A program made the position numbers and the translations under genes. From the NCBI GenBank assembly GCA_022316685.1, contig JAKJHU010000023.1, positions 2,653,192 through 2,717,191 on the forward strand: a stretch of DNA of 64,000 nucleotides, written 5' to 3'. The notes under the pieces are model-generated. The model was not told where the DNA came from and did not search any database. It saw only the letters and a program-made list of their open reading frames with translations. This DNA comes from Progne subis subis. Lineage: Eukaryota > Chordata > Aves > Passeriformes > Hirundinidae. Positions within the stretch are counted from its first letter, which is position 1, and each line of letters begins with the position of its first letter. Of the stretch, positions 1 through 13,955 are shown in pieces.

Positions 1-1469
1 TTGAATAAAAATAAGTCTTTTTCTAACAAAAATGATTGGGAAAAGCAAATAAGATGTCAAATGATTAAAAATATAACAGAAATATGGCAGTTGTTGTGAC
101 ATTATTCTCTCAGGGAGTATATTTTTTTCCTGTAATGGTTGTCCTTGCCTGTACTCTGACTGACTTTTTCTGTTCATAACCATCCTCTGCTGCAGTTTAA
201 CTATGTACTTGTCAAAAACATTTTAAGTCAGTGCCACTTGGCAAAACTTGTGGTAGGTTTGTTTTTTTTCTTTTCTCGCTTCCACTAGTGAGCAGGGGTT
301 TATGGTAATATCATTACTTACCGAGGAGTACAACCACTTCATGACAGGCAACAGCATCAGAAAGAGAAATCAGCACTTGGAAATATCATGACCTCCTCTA
401 ATTAATTACAATTTGAGAAACTATGTCTGCTAGAATCTAGTGTCCTAGTCTCGCCCTAAATAACTAGGCAGGAAATCTAATGAGATACATGGAGACCACC
501 CCAGATGTGTAAACTTACCACAGGTGTGCATCAAACTGCATTCACTCCACTTGAAGTAATGCACATCGCCAAGTGATTATTTTACTTACTAATTATTTTC
601 AGAGCTTAAAAACTTATTTAGGTATCACATTGATGTTAAACAATTATGCACGTAATACAATAGGTGAGTAACCTCGACAGATTTGTGTTAATAAACAATG
701 TCATACTTAGCTTCTCATGTTTCTAAATCCATATTTTGCTCAAGTTCAAAGCAAATAAATCAGTGAGTACATGACACCTACATTGAATATGAATGCTGAT
801 ATAACATAGATCTGCTTTAATGTTTTTTTCAGCACCAGAGTTGCTGAAATCTTTAGGGTTCTTTCCTAATCTGAGTTACAACTTCCCCAAGGATAAGATA
901 GCCCTTATCTTTAAAAATTGTATTTTATCCTGTAACTGATAGAGATTACCTTTGATATTTTTCACATTCAAATTGAAAATAAAATATAATCATAATTGGG
1001 GAAAAAAAAAAAAAAGTGTGATAAGGGTTTAAGGTGTTGAACATGATCTCTAAATGTTTCAAGTCATGAAAATTAATCATCAAATTTATCATATCATGCA
1101 GTGGTCAGGAACTGTTTTGTGAGTTCTAAAAATAAACAAATATTTCCACCATAGTGTAAGAAAATAATCTTTTCTTAAAATAAACCAGGGAATTACTTCT
1201 GAATTTCAACTGTGCATATTTTAGGCATAGTACTTTGAAAGAAGTGCCTTTGTTTAGTTTTGTATCCATGGATTCCATTTACTACTTTTCAGGTGAAAAT
1301 ATAAAAAAAAAGAACCCTACCTGCCAAACATACGATGCAAGTTCTGTAGCTAATGTACCAGGAAGCTTACCAAAGTACATGAATAATATTTAGTGTGTCT
1401 TTGTCATATTTTGATTAAGGTTTGTTTTCTTCCAAAGAGTGCTGTATTTGATTATTTGTACTTGCGCAG
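1..1469 (+). other. DMD: 3' end of DMD intron 54
   Basis: AT-rich intronic sequence with no open frame of note before exon 55. It holds a short poly(A) run near 1002-1015. The acceptor ends in GCGCAG at 1464-1469, after a rather short T-rich tract. Confidence 0.9.
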
Positions 1470-1659
1470 GGTTTGTGAACGTGAAGCAGCTCTGGAATCA
1501 GCCCTAAGAATGTTGCAGCAATTCTACCTGGATCTTGAAAAGTTCCTTGCTTGGCTCACGGAGGCTGAGACAACTGCAAATGTCCTGCAGGATGCTACAC
1601 ACAAAGAAAAGACACTAGAGGATGCCAAAGTGGTTCGGGACCTCATGAAACAGTGGCAG
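1470..1659 (+). CDS. DMD: Dystrophin exon 55 (spectrin-like repeat segment)
   Basis: This 190-nt internal exon has the length of human exon 55. Its first base completes a split codon from exon 54, and 63 whole codons follow, ending exactly on a codon boundary. The product begins VCEREAALES and includes FLAWLTEAETTANVLQDAT, which matches human exon 55 closely. The Trp codon at 1552-1554 is the conserved helix-A tryptophan of a spectrin repeat. The exon ends LMKQWQ. The acceptor AG is at 1468-1469 and the donor is CAG|GTAAGC at 1660, a strong site. An open frame continues 5' of the AG only by chance. It belongs to the full-length Dp427 transcript and to the Dp260 and Dp140 forms, but not to Dp116 or Dp71. 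Confidence 0.97.
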
Positions 1660-2174
1660 GTAAGCCAAGCACTTCAGTATAGAGGCATTTGACAAACATG
1701 AGAGTTTATCAAGCATATCTGATATTTATAGAAGTTATATAATTTGTATCAAGCTTATTTTTTGTAGCTTAACTGAATGAGTTTTTCTCCATTACTTTCA
1801 AATACATGAGAAATGGTAATTTGGTAGTCTATTTTCAACACGCTCCATTGCGGTAATAAAAAGAGATAATGATGCAAATTTTCATAGTAAATGCCTGGAC
1901 AGTTCTCATACAGTTATTTTCCTCTGGGAAAAAAAAAAAAAAAAAAGAAACCTTTAAGAGAGATAATATTGTATTTAGTGTTCCAGAGAAGCCTAAAGAG
2001 AAAGAAAATTAATTAGTTGAGATGGTGCTATTGAACTATGTTGTTATACTCCATTGTGTTTTCTTCACTACAGTTATTGAGAGGAATACTGATATGTCTG
2101 CTTGAGGTCTTACATTTCTCAAATATGAGACTGATTGGCTGTTTGGAAGGCAGAAGCCTTTATTCCTGTATTGA

Positions 2175-2385
2175 TAGAATCATATAATAGTTTAGGTTGG
2201 AAAAGACCTTTAAGATCATCAAGTCAACCATTAACACAGAACTGCCAAGGCCATCACTAAACCATGTCCTCAAGTGCCATCTACTCATCTTTTAGTAGCT
2301 CCAGGGATGGTGACTCAGCCACTGCCCTGGGCAGCCTCTTTCAGAGCTCAGTGACATTTTCAGTGAAGAAAAAATTATTGCATTC
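2175..2385 (-). mobile_element. CR1 LINE 3' fragment, antisense to DMD
   Basis: Starting at TAGAATCATATAATAG and the phrase TTTAGGTTGGAAAAGACC, this is the reverse complement of the well-known bird CR1 3' end. It continues through recognisable CR1 segments (CCAGGGATGGTGACTC; CCCTGGGCAGCCTCTTTC; TTTTCAGTGAAGAAAAAAT) until about 2385. It is a 5'-truncated copy of about 210 bp with moderate divergence. The inner boundary is approximate. Confidence 0.88.
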
Positions 2386-4394
2386 ACTCATAGTGCATGA
2401 TTTTTATGTTGACAGGAAGCTCAAAACTGGAGATTTAAGGCACTGGATACTCTATGCCTTAGTTTATTTATTGATGAAAAGCATACTGTGAAAAATTCAG
2501 TTCTAAGTGATTGAAAAAAAAAAGACTAAATTTATATAACAGTTCAGGAATTCTTAGCTGTAAAATTAATTCATTTATTATGATGTACTCATATTTTCAG
2601 TAGTCATAACCCAGTGCTCTTAGTGTATCAAGTCTTTATTGTGAAAGCTTTTTGTTCAAGCAGGTACATTTTCCTGATAGTGTTGTAAATATTGTCTATC
2701 TATTTGCTAAAAAATGGGTTATGGGGCACAGTTTTATCAATAGAACAATTTTATGATGTCAGCTGAATGATCAGTAAAGAGAATGTGGCTTTTCATTCTG
2801 TTTCTCAGATATTGCTGCATCGATTCTTCCAGGCTTCACACCCTGATGTGGGAGATCTCTCTCACAATTCACTTTGATGTATAAAGATGAAAAGCAAAAA
2901 CATGACATAAATGTGTAGTTTTCACATGGTTTATGAATATAAAAGATTCAGACACAAAGGAGCTTTACTAAGTCACAGAAGTCTCAGAAGTATGTATATT
3001 TATGTTCTTTGTGGAAAGGTGTTATTGCTCACTAGTCCATACAATCACCCACGTAAAACATAAATAGTGATAAGCCTTTTTTTTAAACTCTGTATTGTGG
3101 GTCAGAAATATGCTTACCCTACATAACACATCAGGTAATGACTGGATTCCAAGAAAGTCACTATGACAATTAGACATGTATCAAAACAGAAATATTCAAA
3201 TACAGTCCATGTCCTTAATATGGTTTGTTATCGTCCAGTATGTGTAGTAAAACTGCAAACCCTGCCCCAGCATTAGGATTCTTTTTTAGAAAAAATCCTA
3301 AATGCTTTCAGTCAGGATTAGAATTTTCCAACTCACTTTATTTTTCCCCCATATAAAATCTTTTTTTTTCCTTCTCTCACCAGCCAGGCTGAATACAGAT
3401 CCTAGGACATGAAAGAAAATGATGCTTTCTGATTAAAGATCAGTGTCTCACAAGTCTTTGGAAAGAAACTTTGAGTCCATGGGTTTATTAGAATGCATAG
3501 AAGTTGTGGTCAAATATAACAAATGGATTTAGATCTGCAGTCTCTGTCTCGCTCTTTATGCAGTTCCATAGAATGGGACAATGTGAGAATAGTCACTAGG
3601 ACACTTGAAATGTTATAATTCTGTTTTAATCTGATATTTTCAACCACTAGGTGTAAACCAGTGTTTTGATAAATAATTCTACACAAACAATGAGAAAACT
3701 AAGTTTCTGAGCTCAGTAGTATCCTTGTATCCTTGTCACTACAGATGTTTATCTCACTTACAGTGATCCATTGGTTTTCTGCTTTACACTCTCAAACTTT
3801 ATCTTATTTCTTTAAACAATTAGGAAAATAATGACTTGCTGTACAGAAACTTTTTATATAGAAGCAGTTGCTTGTCTAGGAAAATCTCAGATTTTAAGCA
3901 TTTTTCATCCTTTTCATGTTCAGAAACCATTAACTCAATTGTCACTAATAAAGATTAATCTTTCCTTAGTAGTTAGCAGTTCATTCAGTAGCAGAAGGAG
4001 AAAGGTGAGACTTATATAGCTGCACATTCTAATTACCCAATGATGTAATTATATTAAAATGTTGCATTATAAACACCCTATTTGTTTGTACAAGCATGTA
4101 TTTGCATGCATCATTTGTCTGAACTGACAGCAGTGTAATAGTTGAGGTGATTCACACAGTTAGAATACTTTCTGGAGAATTTTCGAGGATACAAACCCAT
4201 TACTCCAAGGAGTCGTGTAATTATGTGCTGCCTTTTTTTTTTTTTTTTTCCTAGTTGAAATACATCATGCATCCTCCTGAGGCCTGGTTTGTTAAGTAAC
4301 CATATGAGAGAGATGAAAATTAATTTCACTTTCTGCTTTCATATTTCTAGTGATACAAACTCTCAGCTGTGTTAATTATAATTGTGGGTTGGCT

Positions 4395-5699
4395 TACATG
4401 ACACCAGGCCTGCTGGTGACAGATGGGGTACACGTGTCCCAAAGGGGGAAAAGGATCTTTGCACAGGAGTTATCAGGGTTTAGTGAAGGGTAAACTGGAT
4501 TTGAAGGGAGAAAGATATAAAACCAGGCTCACTTGAGATAAGGCTGGGGAGAGCATGTTTGGGGGATGGTGTGCTAGTGAGGTGCTTTGTTCTGACAACT
4601 CAGTGGAGGTAGGGGCTGGAGATCCACGTGACTGCAAAGATACAAGAGTTATTGATGAGTTAGACACCATCCAAGCACCTGATTGGTCGTACAGGAATTA
4701 GAGGTTCTCCCTGCAGAAAGGTGGGGGTATCGATAGCCCAAAATCCACCTGCACCAGTGCACACAGCAGGGACAATCAACACGAGGAGCTGGAACCCATT
4801 GGGCAGCTGGAAAACCATGGCACAGTTGCCATCACAGAGATATGATGACGTGCATGCCTGGAGTGTGCAGTGGATGGCTGTAAATTCCTCAGAAGCAATA
4901 GGCAAGGAAGGAGAGGTGGTCTGAGTGTTTTCACTGTCTAGAGCTTGATGCTAGTGACAACAGGGTTGAGTGTTTATGGTTAAAAATCAGGGGAAGGACA
5001 ACAAGGCAGATATTCTGGTGGGAGTCTGTTATAGACCTCCCACCAGGATGAAGAGAAAGAGGAAATAGTCTATAAGCAAATGGGTGAAGTCTCATAGTCA
5101 CTAGACCTTTTTCTCATGAGGAACTTCAGCTTACCAGATATCCTCTGGAAATGCAGAAACACAGCAGAGAAGGAGCTGTCTAGGAGGTTCCTGGATTGAC
5201 TGAAAGAGAACGTCCCATCATTCTCCTGGAGAAACCAGCTGCCCATGTCTTGGATGGGTGTGCCCTTTGCTGGCTGTGGGGCTGGGCTCAGGGAGTGGTG
5301 GGGAGTGGAGTCACATCCAGCTGGGGGATGTTCGCCAGGGCTCAGATTTGGGGCCAGTCCTGTTTTCTGTGGAGTGACTGACGGAGCTGGGCATGTTTAA
5401 CTTGGAGAAAAGGAGGCTCAGGCTTTCAGCTGAAAGTAGATTATAGCGGGGTGGAAGTTGGTCTCCTCCTAAGAAGAAATGGCTTCAAGCTGTGCCTGGC
5501 TATGCCTAAATTTGGTATTAGGAAAAAGTTTCCCATAGTAAAAGTTGTCAAATGTTGGAACAAGCACTGGCTTCCCAGGGAAGTAGCTGAGTCGCAATCC
5601 CTGGATCCCATGTCACTTAGGGATGTGGTGTTACGTTAATGGTTGAGCTTGATTATTTTTGAGGTTCCTTCCAACCTTAAGAATTCTACGATTGTATGA
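4395..5699 (+). mobile_element. Long, internally deleted CR1 LINE copy
   Basis: Successive blocks resemble CR1 in order. 4395-4640 is the region ahead of ORF2 (CCAGGCTCACTTGAGATAAG). 4640-5220 is the ORF2 endonuclease domain: the remains of the AITETWWDD and GDFNLPD motifs are readable near 4830-4860 and 5115-5140. 5240-5375 resembles a stretch near the reverse transcriptase GSVLGPVLF motif. 5375-5699 is the C-terminal and 3' UTR part ending GAATTCTACGATTGTATGA. Large pieces are missing between blocks and there are many stops and frameshifts, so it is dead. Short open frames inside it are remnants only. It could be two CR1 copies side by side, but the order fits one element with deletions. 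Confidence 0.88.
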
Positions 5700-6384
5700 A
5701 GTACTTTTCTGGTCCATCTTTTTGGCAATAATTGTATGTGACACTTTATGCAGCTCATGTGATATTAGATACAATTTTGAAGCTAGTGTGGATTTATCCT
5801 GTTACTTTATGAATGCAATCAGTTAATATTAAGCCTGTAGATGAATATAATCACAGACCTTTTTCACTGAAATCTGATGAAGAATACTGCATGTGACACC
5901 TAGGTAAACAGTAACTGGAGAATGCTTTTGGACTATATACACAGCTTACAAAATGTTTCTGAAATAATCTATTATGACTGACAAATTATTTGTAGTATAG
6001 ACCTGACTAAAAGTATGCCAGAATATGATAAATGAAGCAAAGTTAATGCTTTGGCATGAAATACATAGCAGATTTATTTTTATTGCCACCTTCATGCTCA
6101 CTTAGCCTATAACCCCAGTAGTTTTCCATTAGAGGCAGGAGTTTTGCTGCTCATAATATGAAAAATGTGCAGTGCCTCAAGTTATACCTCAGAATATACA
6201 GTATGGGCAGTACCCTTATTTTCTCACGGTGTTGTTTTTATTTAAAACAAAGAACATGAACAGCAGGTAAGGCACTCTTGTCTCTTCTATTCCTATCAAT
6301 ACTTCAAAGGTGCTCACTTGTTTTTAAGGTGTCCAGGCAGCTGTTTTTTACAGTAGTAAGAAGTTGACATAGATACATATTCCC

Positions 6385-6409
6385 GAACCTATCTTATCAG
6401 GATAGGTTC
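6385..6409. repeat. Small inverted repeat
   Basis: GAACCTATC and its perfect complement GATAGGTTC are separated by 7 bases. This is a 9-bp-arm hairpin candidate. No function is evident and chance is a reasonable explanation. Confidence 0.4.
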
Positions 6410-9400
6410 TTTGAGAGAGAAAACATTGTTTCCAAATTTATTTCAAATATAATTTATACATAATTGTCCAGCACAGTTCATTTGTGACATGATCTATGCA
6501 TCAGGCTATGAATCTCACTAAAATAGAAGTGAGAATGTATCTGTAATGTTCTTGCTCATTTCAATTGAATTTACAAAAAAAAAATTAATTTTCAAGTACT
6601 TCCATTCTCTGTTCTGAAACACTTTGTCACACTCCATGCTGAAACACTTTTTCAGTCACTTCTGCTTACAATTGTTCCCTGAAAACTTTAAAAATATCAT
6701 CTTCTTCCCTTACCTTTTTTTAAGTTTAATTCCACATTTTTGCCTGTAATACTAACTTGTTTCCAATTCTAAAATAGAATCTGTTGTATAGTACCTGCAA
6801 TAGAGTAGCAGCTGTCAGTGCCATATTATTCCACTCAGTAATAGAAGAGAAATTCCAAAATCTTGAGTTGTAAAACAAGTGGTCTTACAACCTAATCTCA
6901 TAAAGGCCTAGATATCATCACAAAGTGATTTTTTTTTTTTTTTTTTCCTCAGAGTGGATTTTTTGAAATATTGATTAATATTACTCTGAAAACACATGGT
7001 CATGAATTTTTCAGTATTGTAATTAGCAGCCATAAGGAAGGGGATTAATATTCCTGTGTTGGGAACAGCAAGTGTCAGATACTGAATACTTTCACAGGAG
7101 ATTTAGGTGCTGATTCTCAGCAGGGATAATACAACTGTTCTTCTTAGCTAGATTATCAAAGAGAAGTGGTCAGAAATTCAGCAATAAACCAGATAGGTGG
7201 ATGTCACTACTTTTTGTCAAGTATTTTGTTTCCATTTGTTTAGCCTAGATAGTCTGTATCATAAAAACAGAAATGTATTGCTGCTGCAGCTTGCCTATGA
7301 GTTGATGCATTAATGTGTATTCTGCTTCTGCCCTCCTGTTTCTGAACTTAGAAGAAAAAAACCCTTATCAGCATTATTATTTTCTTTTGGGTAGTAAAAG
7401 GCTTGTTTTATCAAGATACATAGTACTCTGGTACTAGAATGAGATGTGAGTACTCTTAAAACATCCTCATGAAAATAAACAGCTCTCAATTGTCAGAAAT
7501 CTCACATATAAAATAGGTGTTTCCAAATAAGAACATAAATTTCTTCTTTTAATTTCTCCTTTGCATATGTTCTCATAATCATGGTAGAAGAAAAATCTCA
7601 TTTTTCAATGTGATTTGAAACCTAGTATATTCTCACTTGGTTGATTTATGTATTTCCCCTGTAAAAGTTTATTAACCGGAGGGATGGTCCTAATTTTTCA
7701 TCTGTAGATTAGCATTCAAACCCTACCAGCTTTAAACACAGGTTTTCAAACACAGGTTAGATGGGAAACCATTTGTGGCATGAAGTCTGAGGTTCTATTG
7801 TGTTGAGTAAGATTATTAGAGGAGAGCACGGGAAAATCACAAGTAGAAATGGAATAGAAGGGATAAGATGGTTTGCCATTATTCTGAGCAAGTTCCAGTT
7901 CCTGTATTTTCTCCTGACCTTATCATTCCTGTAAGATGCCTCATTACTCTTTGTGTAGGCTTTTCTAAAACAGGCTCTCCCACATCCATGGAAGGGGATG
8001 GATGGACTTCCTCATAATCTTTCTAAGTGTAACTGTAGCCCATCAATTTGAAGTGACAGGAATTAGATTAGTGGTTACCAGAATCTTGAAGACTTCTGCC
8101 ATTCCATCTTCCCATGACCATCAGTATTTACTAGTACAGTCTAATCTGCCATTTAGGTCTTCTATTCACTTTGTATTGCTTATAGCACATTTACTTGAAA
8201 AGTGAATAATCAGTAAAAACTAGGCAAAAACCCAGTGGTAGCCTTTAATATATTCTGCTGATGAGTTTAAACGGGTATCTGTGCAATTATGCCTCCTACC
8301 AGACTGTTCAATACACCTGGCTAAAGAGCACGTAATTTTTCATTTGTGAGAGCAAATGTGTATTTTCCCAAGGCAGGTAAAAATAAAAAATTATTGTATT
8401 GTGATTATTAACATGTTAATATAAAAGGGATAAATTGTACAGTGCATAACTGAGGAAAAGTATTAATTTTGGCTTAGGGCAGATATCTTCCTGAATATGT
8501 AAAAAGTCAGTTACCTACAAAGAATACAAATAAGGAATAAAATAAAAGTACAACTCATTTTCAGAGACAAATTATACTGGCTTTGTGAAAGGTTTTTAGA
8601 CAGTACTGAGAAAATTAGTTGTGTTCTATGAAAGGCCTCCAAATTTTCCTTTTTATGAGTATATAGCTGCCATGTCGCAGGTTTTCTGCATGTGAATTTG
8701 CACTTTTTCACTCTACTAGCCGTTCTGTATATGCTCTATGCAGCAGTTGTTTACTGTAGCAACTCCCACTACCTAAATTGACAATGTTTGGCAGAAGTAA
8801 CTTTTCTGTACCAAGTCAGAATTTTAGACTTCCTTTCTTTCAGCTGCTGACAAGAATTTGAATCTTCTGTCATCACAAAGTTCCACATGTTCATTTATCC
8901 TTGCATGCCACATTTTTCATTTGAATAATTTATTTTCATTAGATTCAATTTCATTTTGTAGGTTTTCTCTCTTGAGTGGATGATTTCATTTTGTTGATGT
9001 TCACCACATAAACTGCCATTTACCCCACATACGAATCAAAAGACTTTTTTTGGCTATTAGTACAGAATTACTGTGTTAGTCTGTTTTGCAATGATTCCAG
9101 TGGCTTCATTACCTGTCATCACTGATAATGTTAGCAACTTTCTGGAAGGGGACATTTGTCCTTCATTGTGGCAATGCTGTATGAAATGGTTAGGGGATTG
9201 CAAACTGGCATTCAGGATTTTCCATTAGGTTAAAATGCATGTTGTTTAAACATTTTAAAAAATCCAGCCTTAAGTTATAGTTACTTATCATAGTTTTAAT
9301 ATATTTTGTCTCAGTAATTGTAACCAGATTTGGGCTTAACTTCTCTGATATTATTATAAAATAATTGTATTTTCAGAAGTTGAATAATGTAATGAAAATA

Positions 9401-12129
9401 TATAGCTACTTAGTACTTTTTCTAGGGTTTATAATTGCTATTTTTGTGTTGTCAGTTCTCTGATTTTATGTACATTTTTATGGGGGGAGGTCATCTGATG
9501 ATATGATGCCTACCAACTACTGTAATATAGCGCTGTTGAGCTGTTTCTATGAGATTGAGGGGCATTATTTAGAGCTTATGACACTGGAAATCAGATATAA
9601 GCTCAGAATATCTATTATATAAGTTCTTCACTTTGTGTTTTCAGAAATGTGAATTGTCTTTACGTGAAGTTAGCAGGATGTGAACACTGGTGCAAGCAGA
9701 CACAAGCTCTGCTGTTTGTGTCCAGGTTTAATGTACTGAGTAACCAGATTTATAGGAATGCAGTACTGTCCTCTCTCCAGTGTTTTGCCTGCCTTAAAAT
9801 TATTTAGAGGCCTCATAACCAGTTTGTTGTGTGTCTGCCACCTGTTCTTACTGGAATTCTTACTGCAGGTGATGTAGAGTCAACTTCTGGCACCCACTTT
9901 TACGTATTAGTGGTGTGTGAGCTGTTTATGTTCCTGCTAAGAGCTGGTGGAATCTAGAAAGTTATGCAGCTGGCCAAATGCAGTTATCCCAATCTCTTCA
10001 TCTCTCTAGCAATGCAAGAACATCTGTGTTTGTACCTCCTCACACTGTGGAGAATGTCCAAGGCCCGCTTCTGAATGTGTTTTGCTGCAGGAGATTTTGC
10101 CACTGAGCTCAGCCTGGCTGCAGTTCCTTGTCTTCCCAGTTCTGCAGAAAGGATAAGAGAGAAGCACTTCCAGAGGGCAGCTTAGTCCAGCTAAGCTGGG
10201 GCTGTTTTCCTCCTGGAGAAACATATTCCTCTCCTGTGGCTTAGACAGAGCCTAGGAGAAGTAGCTAAATAACTCACTGACTACACTACCTGCCTAAACT
10301 TGGTGTAAAATATATGTGCGTTGTCTCTCTGTCTCAAGTGTGTAAATGTAGTGAGTGAGGGTTTTGTGTTTTGTTTTTTTTTTTCACTTCATTTGGTGGT
10401 CTTTTACATGTTAAAGAGTCTATAATTCCATCTAGATCCTACCACTTTGTCTGCTTCTAAATCATGCAATTGCTCATGAGGCAATAGGAGCAAGATGTAA
10501 ACTCAGACTGCTGAGATCACTTTTCCCCAAAATGACGACCATGAATTTAGTCATAGGTAACTATGAAGATACGTGAAAATATGTCTAGAAAACTTCTTCT
10601 GCCAGATCACTTCAGGTTTTAAGCTGTGTCTTCTGCTGACCCTCCTGCCCACACCAATGTGTCATAAGTGTTGGGGCAGTGATATTAGTTTGTTGTTTTT
10701 TTTTCCTCTGACTCTCTGAGAAGTGTTTATGCCTGGTGTTGTTCTGGCTTGTCCTGCCTCTGCTGTCACCAGGTGGGAAAGTGTTAATGCTTTCTGTCCT
10801 TTGTGTTTCTTTTCCATATAAAATGGGTTGAAGTGTCTGCAATAACAGTAGCTTTTCATATTTACCCTTCTGTGGGGAATAACTCTTTAGCTGTTCATTT
10901 TTGCCTCATTAAATTAGCAGCTTTTAACTGACCAGATTACACACCTAAAACAGAACACAGTATGAACAATTCTATCAGAGGAAATAATACATTACTTACC
11001 ATCTTGTTATTTAGGTTGAAAATAGTATTATGCACTAAGAGTCACCAGAAGTGCTGGTATGAGAATGAAAATGTCTGGACTCAAATTGAAATGAATATCT
11101 TCATGTCTACTGTCTGTGTAGTTGAAAAGATAATACAAAACCAAAAGAGGCCATAGGCACCAAGAAGTACGCATATTAATCAGTTCTGACAATGAACATT
11201 TTTTGTTTTCTTACTTTGTGCATTTTTTCCATGTTAGAAGTCTTCATGGCTTATAGCAGCTTGATTGAAAAAAAAGTGTCAGTCAAAAAGCACTTATATC
11301 AGGTTACACTGATAATTTGTCATGAAATAAATGAATTAACCTTAAAAAGAGACTGTGCAACTTATTTTTATTAATGCCAGGGTATTAATTTCTTGTACCT
11401 GATTCTGATATTAGTTTTTAGGTGAACTTTGTTGGTGGAGGAAATGTGAGCACCAACTAGTAACTAAGCAGATTAAAGATAACAATTATATTCTCCCCAG
11501 AAATAGCATACATTTTCTACTACATTAAACCTACCTAATTTTAATTTCTACCTCAGTCTGCTATATTGGGCACAATTTTAATGACTTTTTTTTTTTTTTT
11601 TCTTTTTGCAACTGTTTCATAGTTCAACGAAAAAGAATAGTAAGACACTTTCTAGAGGACTAAGTACAAAGCCCACAAGACTGAGTCACTTAATTTCATT
11701 GTTGAACTTCAAAGATCTTTTGCTGGGAAAAGCTTACAGTTGTCCTGCTATTTTTTGTACCGGTTATATCAAAGTGTATTTTCCTGATCTATAAATGAAG
11801 TGGCAAATCCTTTCTTTCCAGAACCTGGAAATCCGCTGGAAGCTGTGAGATCAAAGCTATGAAATAAACCTGTTCTCACTTATGTTACACCTATTGCACT
11901 CACAACAGTGCATTAGCCTGAACGGATCATCTCTTTTACTTTTTAGCTGTGATATTGTAATTCTATGCCTCATAAGGAAGAGTTGCAGCAGTGTTTAAAT
12001 CCCAGCCTGATTTGCTTAAAAAAAAAATTAAAAAAGTAGTCATTTTATTTTAACCTTTGCTTTGTGAGACATGGAATACAATGGTTAGCACCACCTGAGA
12101 AATACCACCAAAAAATGTGATTTCTGCAA

Positions 12130-12480
12130 AGGGGGCTATAAGTCACAGCTTGTTTTGTTATCTCGTCTTTCCTGTTAGATATTGAGCACACAGTCATACA
12201 CCGGGGTGTTGCGGGGCTCACACTGCCTCCGGTGAAACCAGCATCGTTACCAGGGTTAATCCAGCTCTAGGGATCAGGGCACGGAAGCAGAAATTCCGCA
12301 TGGTGTCCTTGGAGCAAACTTGCAGCTACGTTTCCACAGCCACAAATTCCTCACACTAAGCCTAATCCTGAGAGACTCAAGCCCTGTTGATAGCAAAAGG
12401 AATTTTACAGATTGTCAACGCTTATTGTGACTGATTCAGGATAGAATCTCCTCACCCAGGTGTTTGGGTGAGATGGAGGA
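12130..12480. other. Locally GC- and CpG-richer intronic block
   Basis: This stretch contains several CpGs (around 12200-12300) in otherwise AT-rich intron. I recognise no repeat family, no open frame and no promoter motif. It may be a decayed mobile element or a conserved non-coding element. Confidence 0.3.
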
Positions 12481-13924
12481 AAAGGAGAGGAAGCTATGAG
12501 TATTTTTAAATTATTTAATTATTTTTATTTCAATTCGGAGGCTACTTTACTAGTTTAAATATTTTTATGGATTTATTTCTAAGATATTTACAACACAAGG
12601 CTGGAGGTTGACATTTCCACATCAGATGGGCAGAGATATTTAGAATATATGCTAATATAAATCAGATTTGCTTAAAATAGTTTTTTCTCAATTTCTATGT
12701 TCTTATGTAGTTTCTTCTTTTTCATTGTTATGTAATTTTCACTGCATGTCTCAGTACTTGGGTACAAATAAAGACAAGCTGGACCTGACAGAAATAGAGA
12801 AAAATTACTTTATGAGTATATTTAAGAAACTTTGTAGAAATCTGTCTTTATTAGCATGCTATTTTGCTGATGATTTCTCTGCTTTCATTATGGCTGATAG
12901 CACTGTAAATTAATTTAACATGAAAGGATGAAAATATTGCTTTTAATTTTTTTCTCATTAAATTATGAAAAAATATTACAATAAATAATAGAAAAGAATG
13001 CCTCTGGTAGAAGCTTCTGTTTACTCAATCATTGCTGTAGCAAGAGTGAATTATTGCAGAGCTAACTCAGAGGCAATATTTTTGCAGCTACATTACATAA
13101 AACAGATGATCCCAAAACTTCAAAAAACAACACAGAGAGGAAAGCGCAGTCTGGATCCTTTGAAAGTTAAACATCTATTTATATTTCTGTGTGGGGCTTG
13201 GGCAAGACAGTTGGCTGAAACTGAAGCCTCTCACATCTCAAGTGTTTTGGTAATGAAATGGAAAGTAGATTTCATTGATACCCTGCATGCACCAGCTCTA
13301 GGTGGAGAGTTTGAGATCAGGATATTCCACATATATGAGGTGTCTGGGAGGGTAGAAAACAATTCTGTAAATTACAATAGGGATGCTGATTTTATCATCT
13401 GCCTTGCTTAAATATCTGTAGTTTTGCATTACTTGGCAAATGCATCTTTTGTTTTGTTGTGGTCTTGGCTTTGTATTTTGGTCTCCCTACGGACTGTATG
13501 GGATATTTTCTATACAGCTCTTTGTTCCCTGGGGTGCTAAAAACATTCCTTCTGCTTAGCTCTTTTTTTCTAAGGTATCTTACACATCTCTGTTCCATCC
13601 CTTTGCGGTAATCCAATTTACCTTCAAGCCTGGATTGCTCCAAACTTGTTCCTCTGCAGTCTTTCAGTTTCCTCCTTACATTAATTTAAAGAGGTGTTAT
13701 ACCATTCAAGGTGTGCAGGGACCATGTTGTATCACACATTGCAGGCAGGAACTGGGCCATGAAATTACTGATGTGTTTTCTGTCTTATACACTGGAAATA
13801 AACTGGTGAAAAATATTTTAAGCCGTTGACACACACGTATCTTAGAAATTAACACAAATGCTCTTAATTACTGTAATGGTAATGAGTCCTTTGATGCTCA
13901 ATTTCATGGGAGGGATAATCTATA

Positions 13925-13928
<4 letters not shown>

Positions 13929-13955
<27 letters not shown>
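13929..13955 (+). repeat. Poly(T) tract, 27 T
   Basis: Uninterrupted run of 27 T in intron 55. It could be the complement of a retrotransposon A-tail, but no element is recognisable beside it. Confidence 0.9.

Noticed and set aside
4660..4924. Short overlapping open frames on both strands
   Set aside because: They are remnants of the CR1 ORF2 endonuclease region, not host genes.
12998..13411. 137-codon open frame on +
   Set aside because: No recognisable domain and no splice or promoter context. It sits deep in intron 55, and an open frame of this size is expected by chance in 64 kb.
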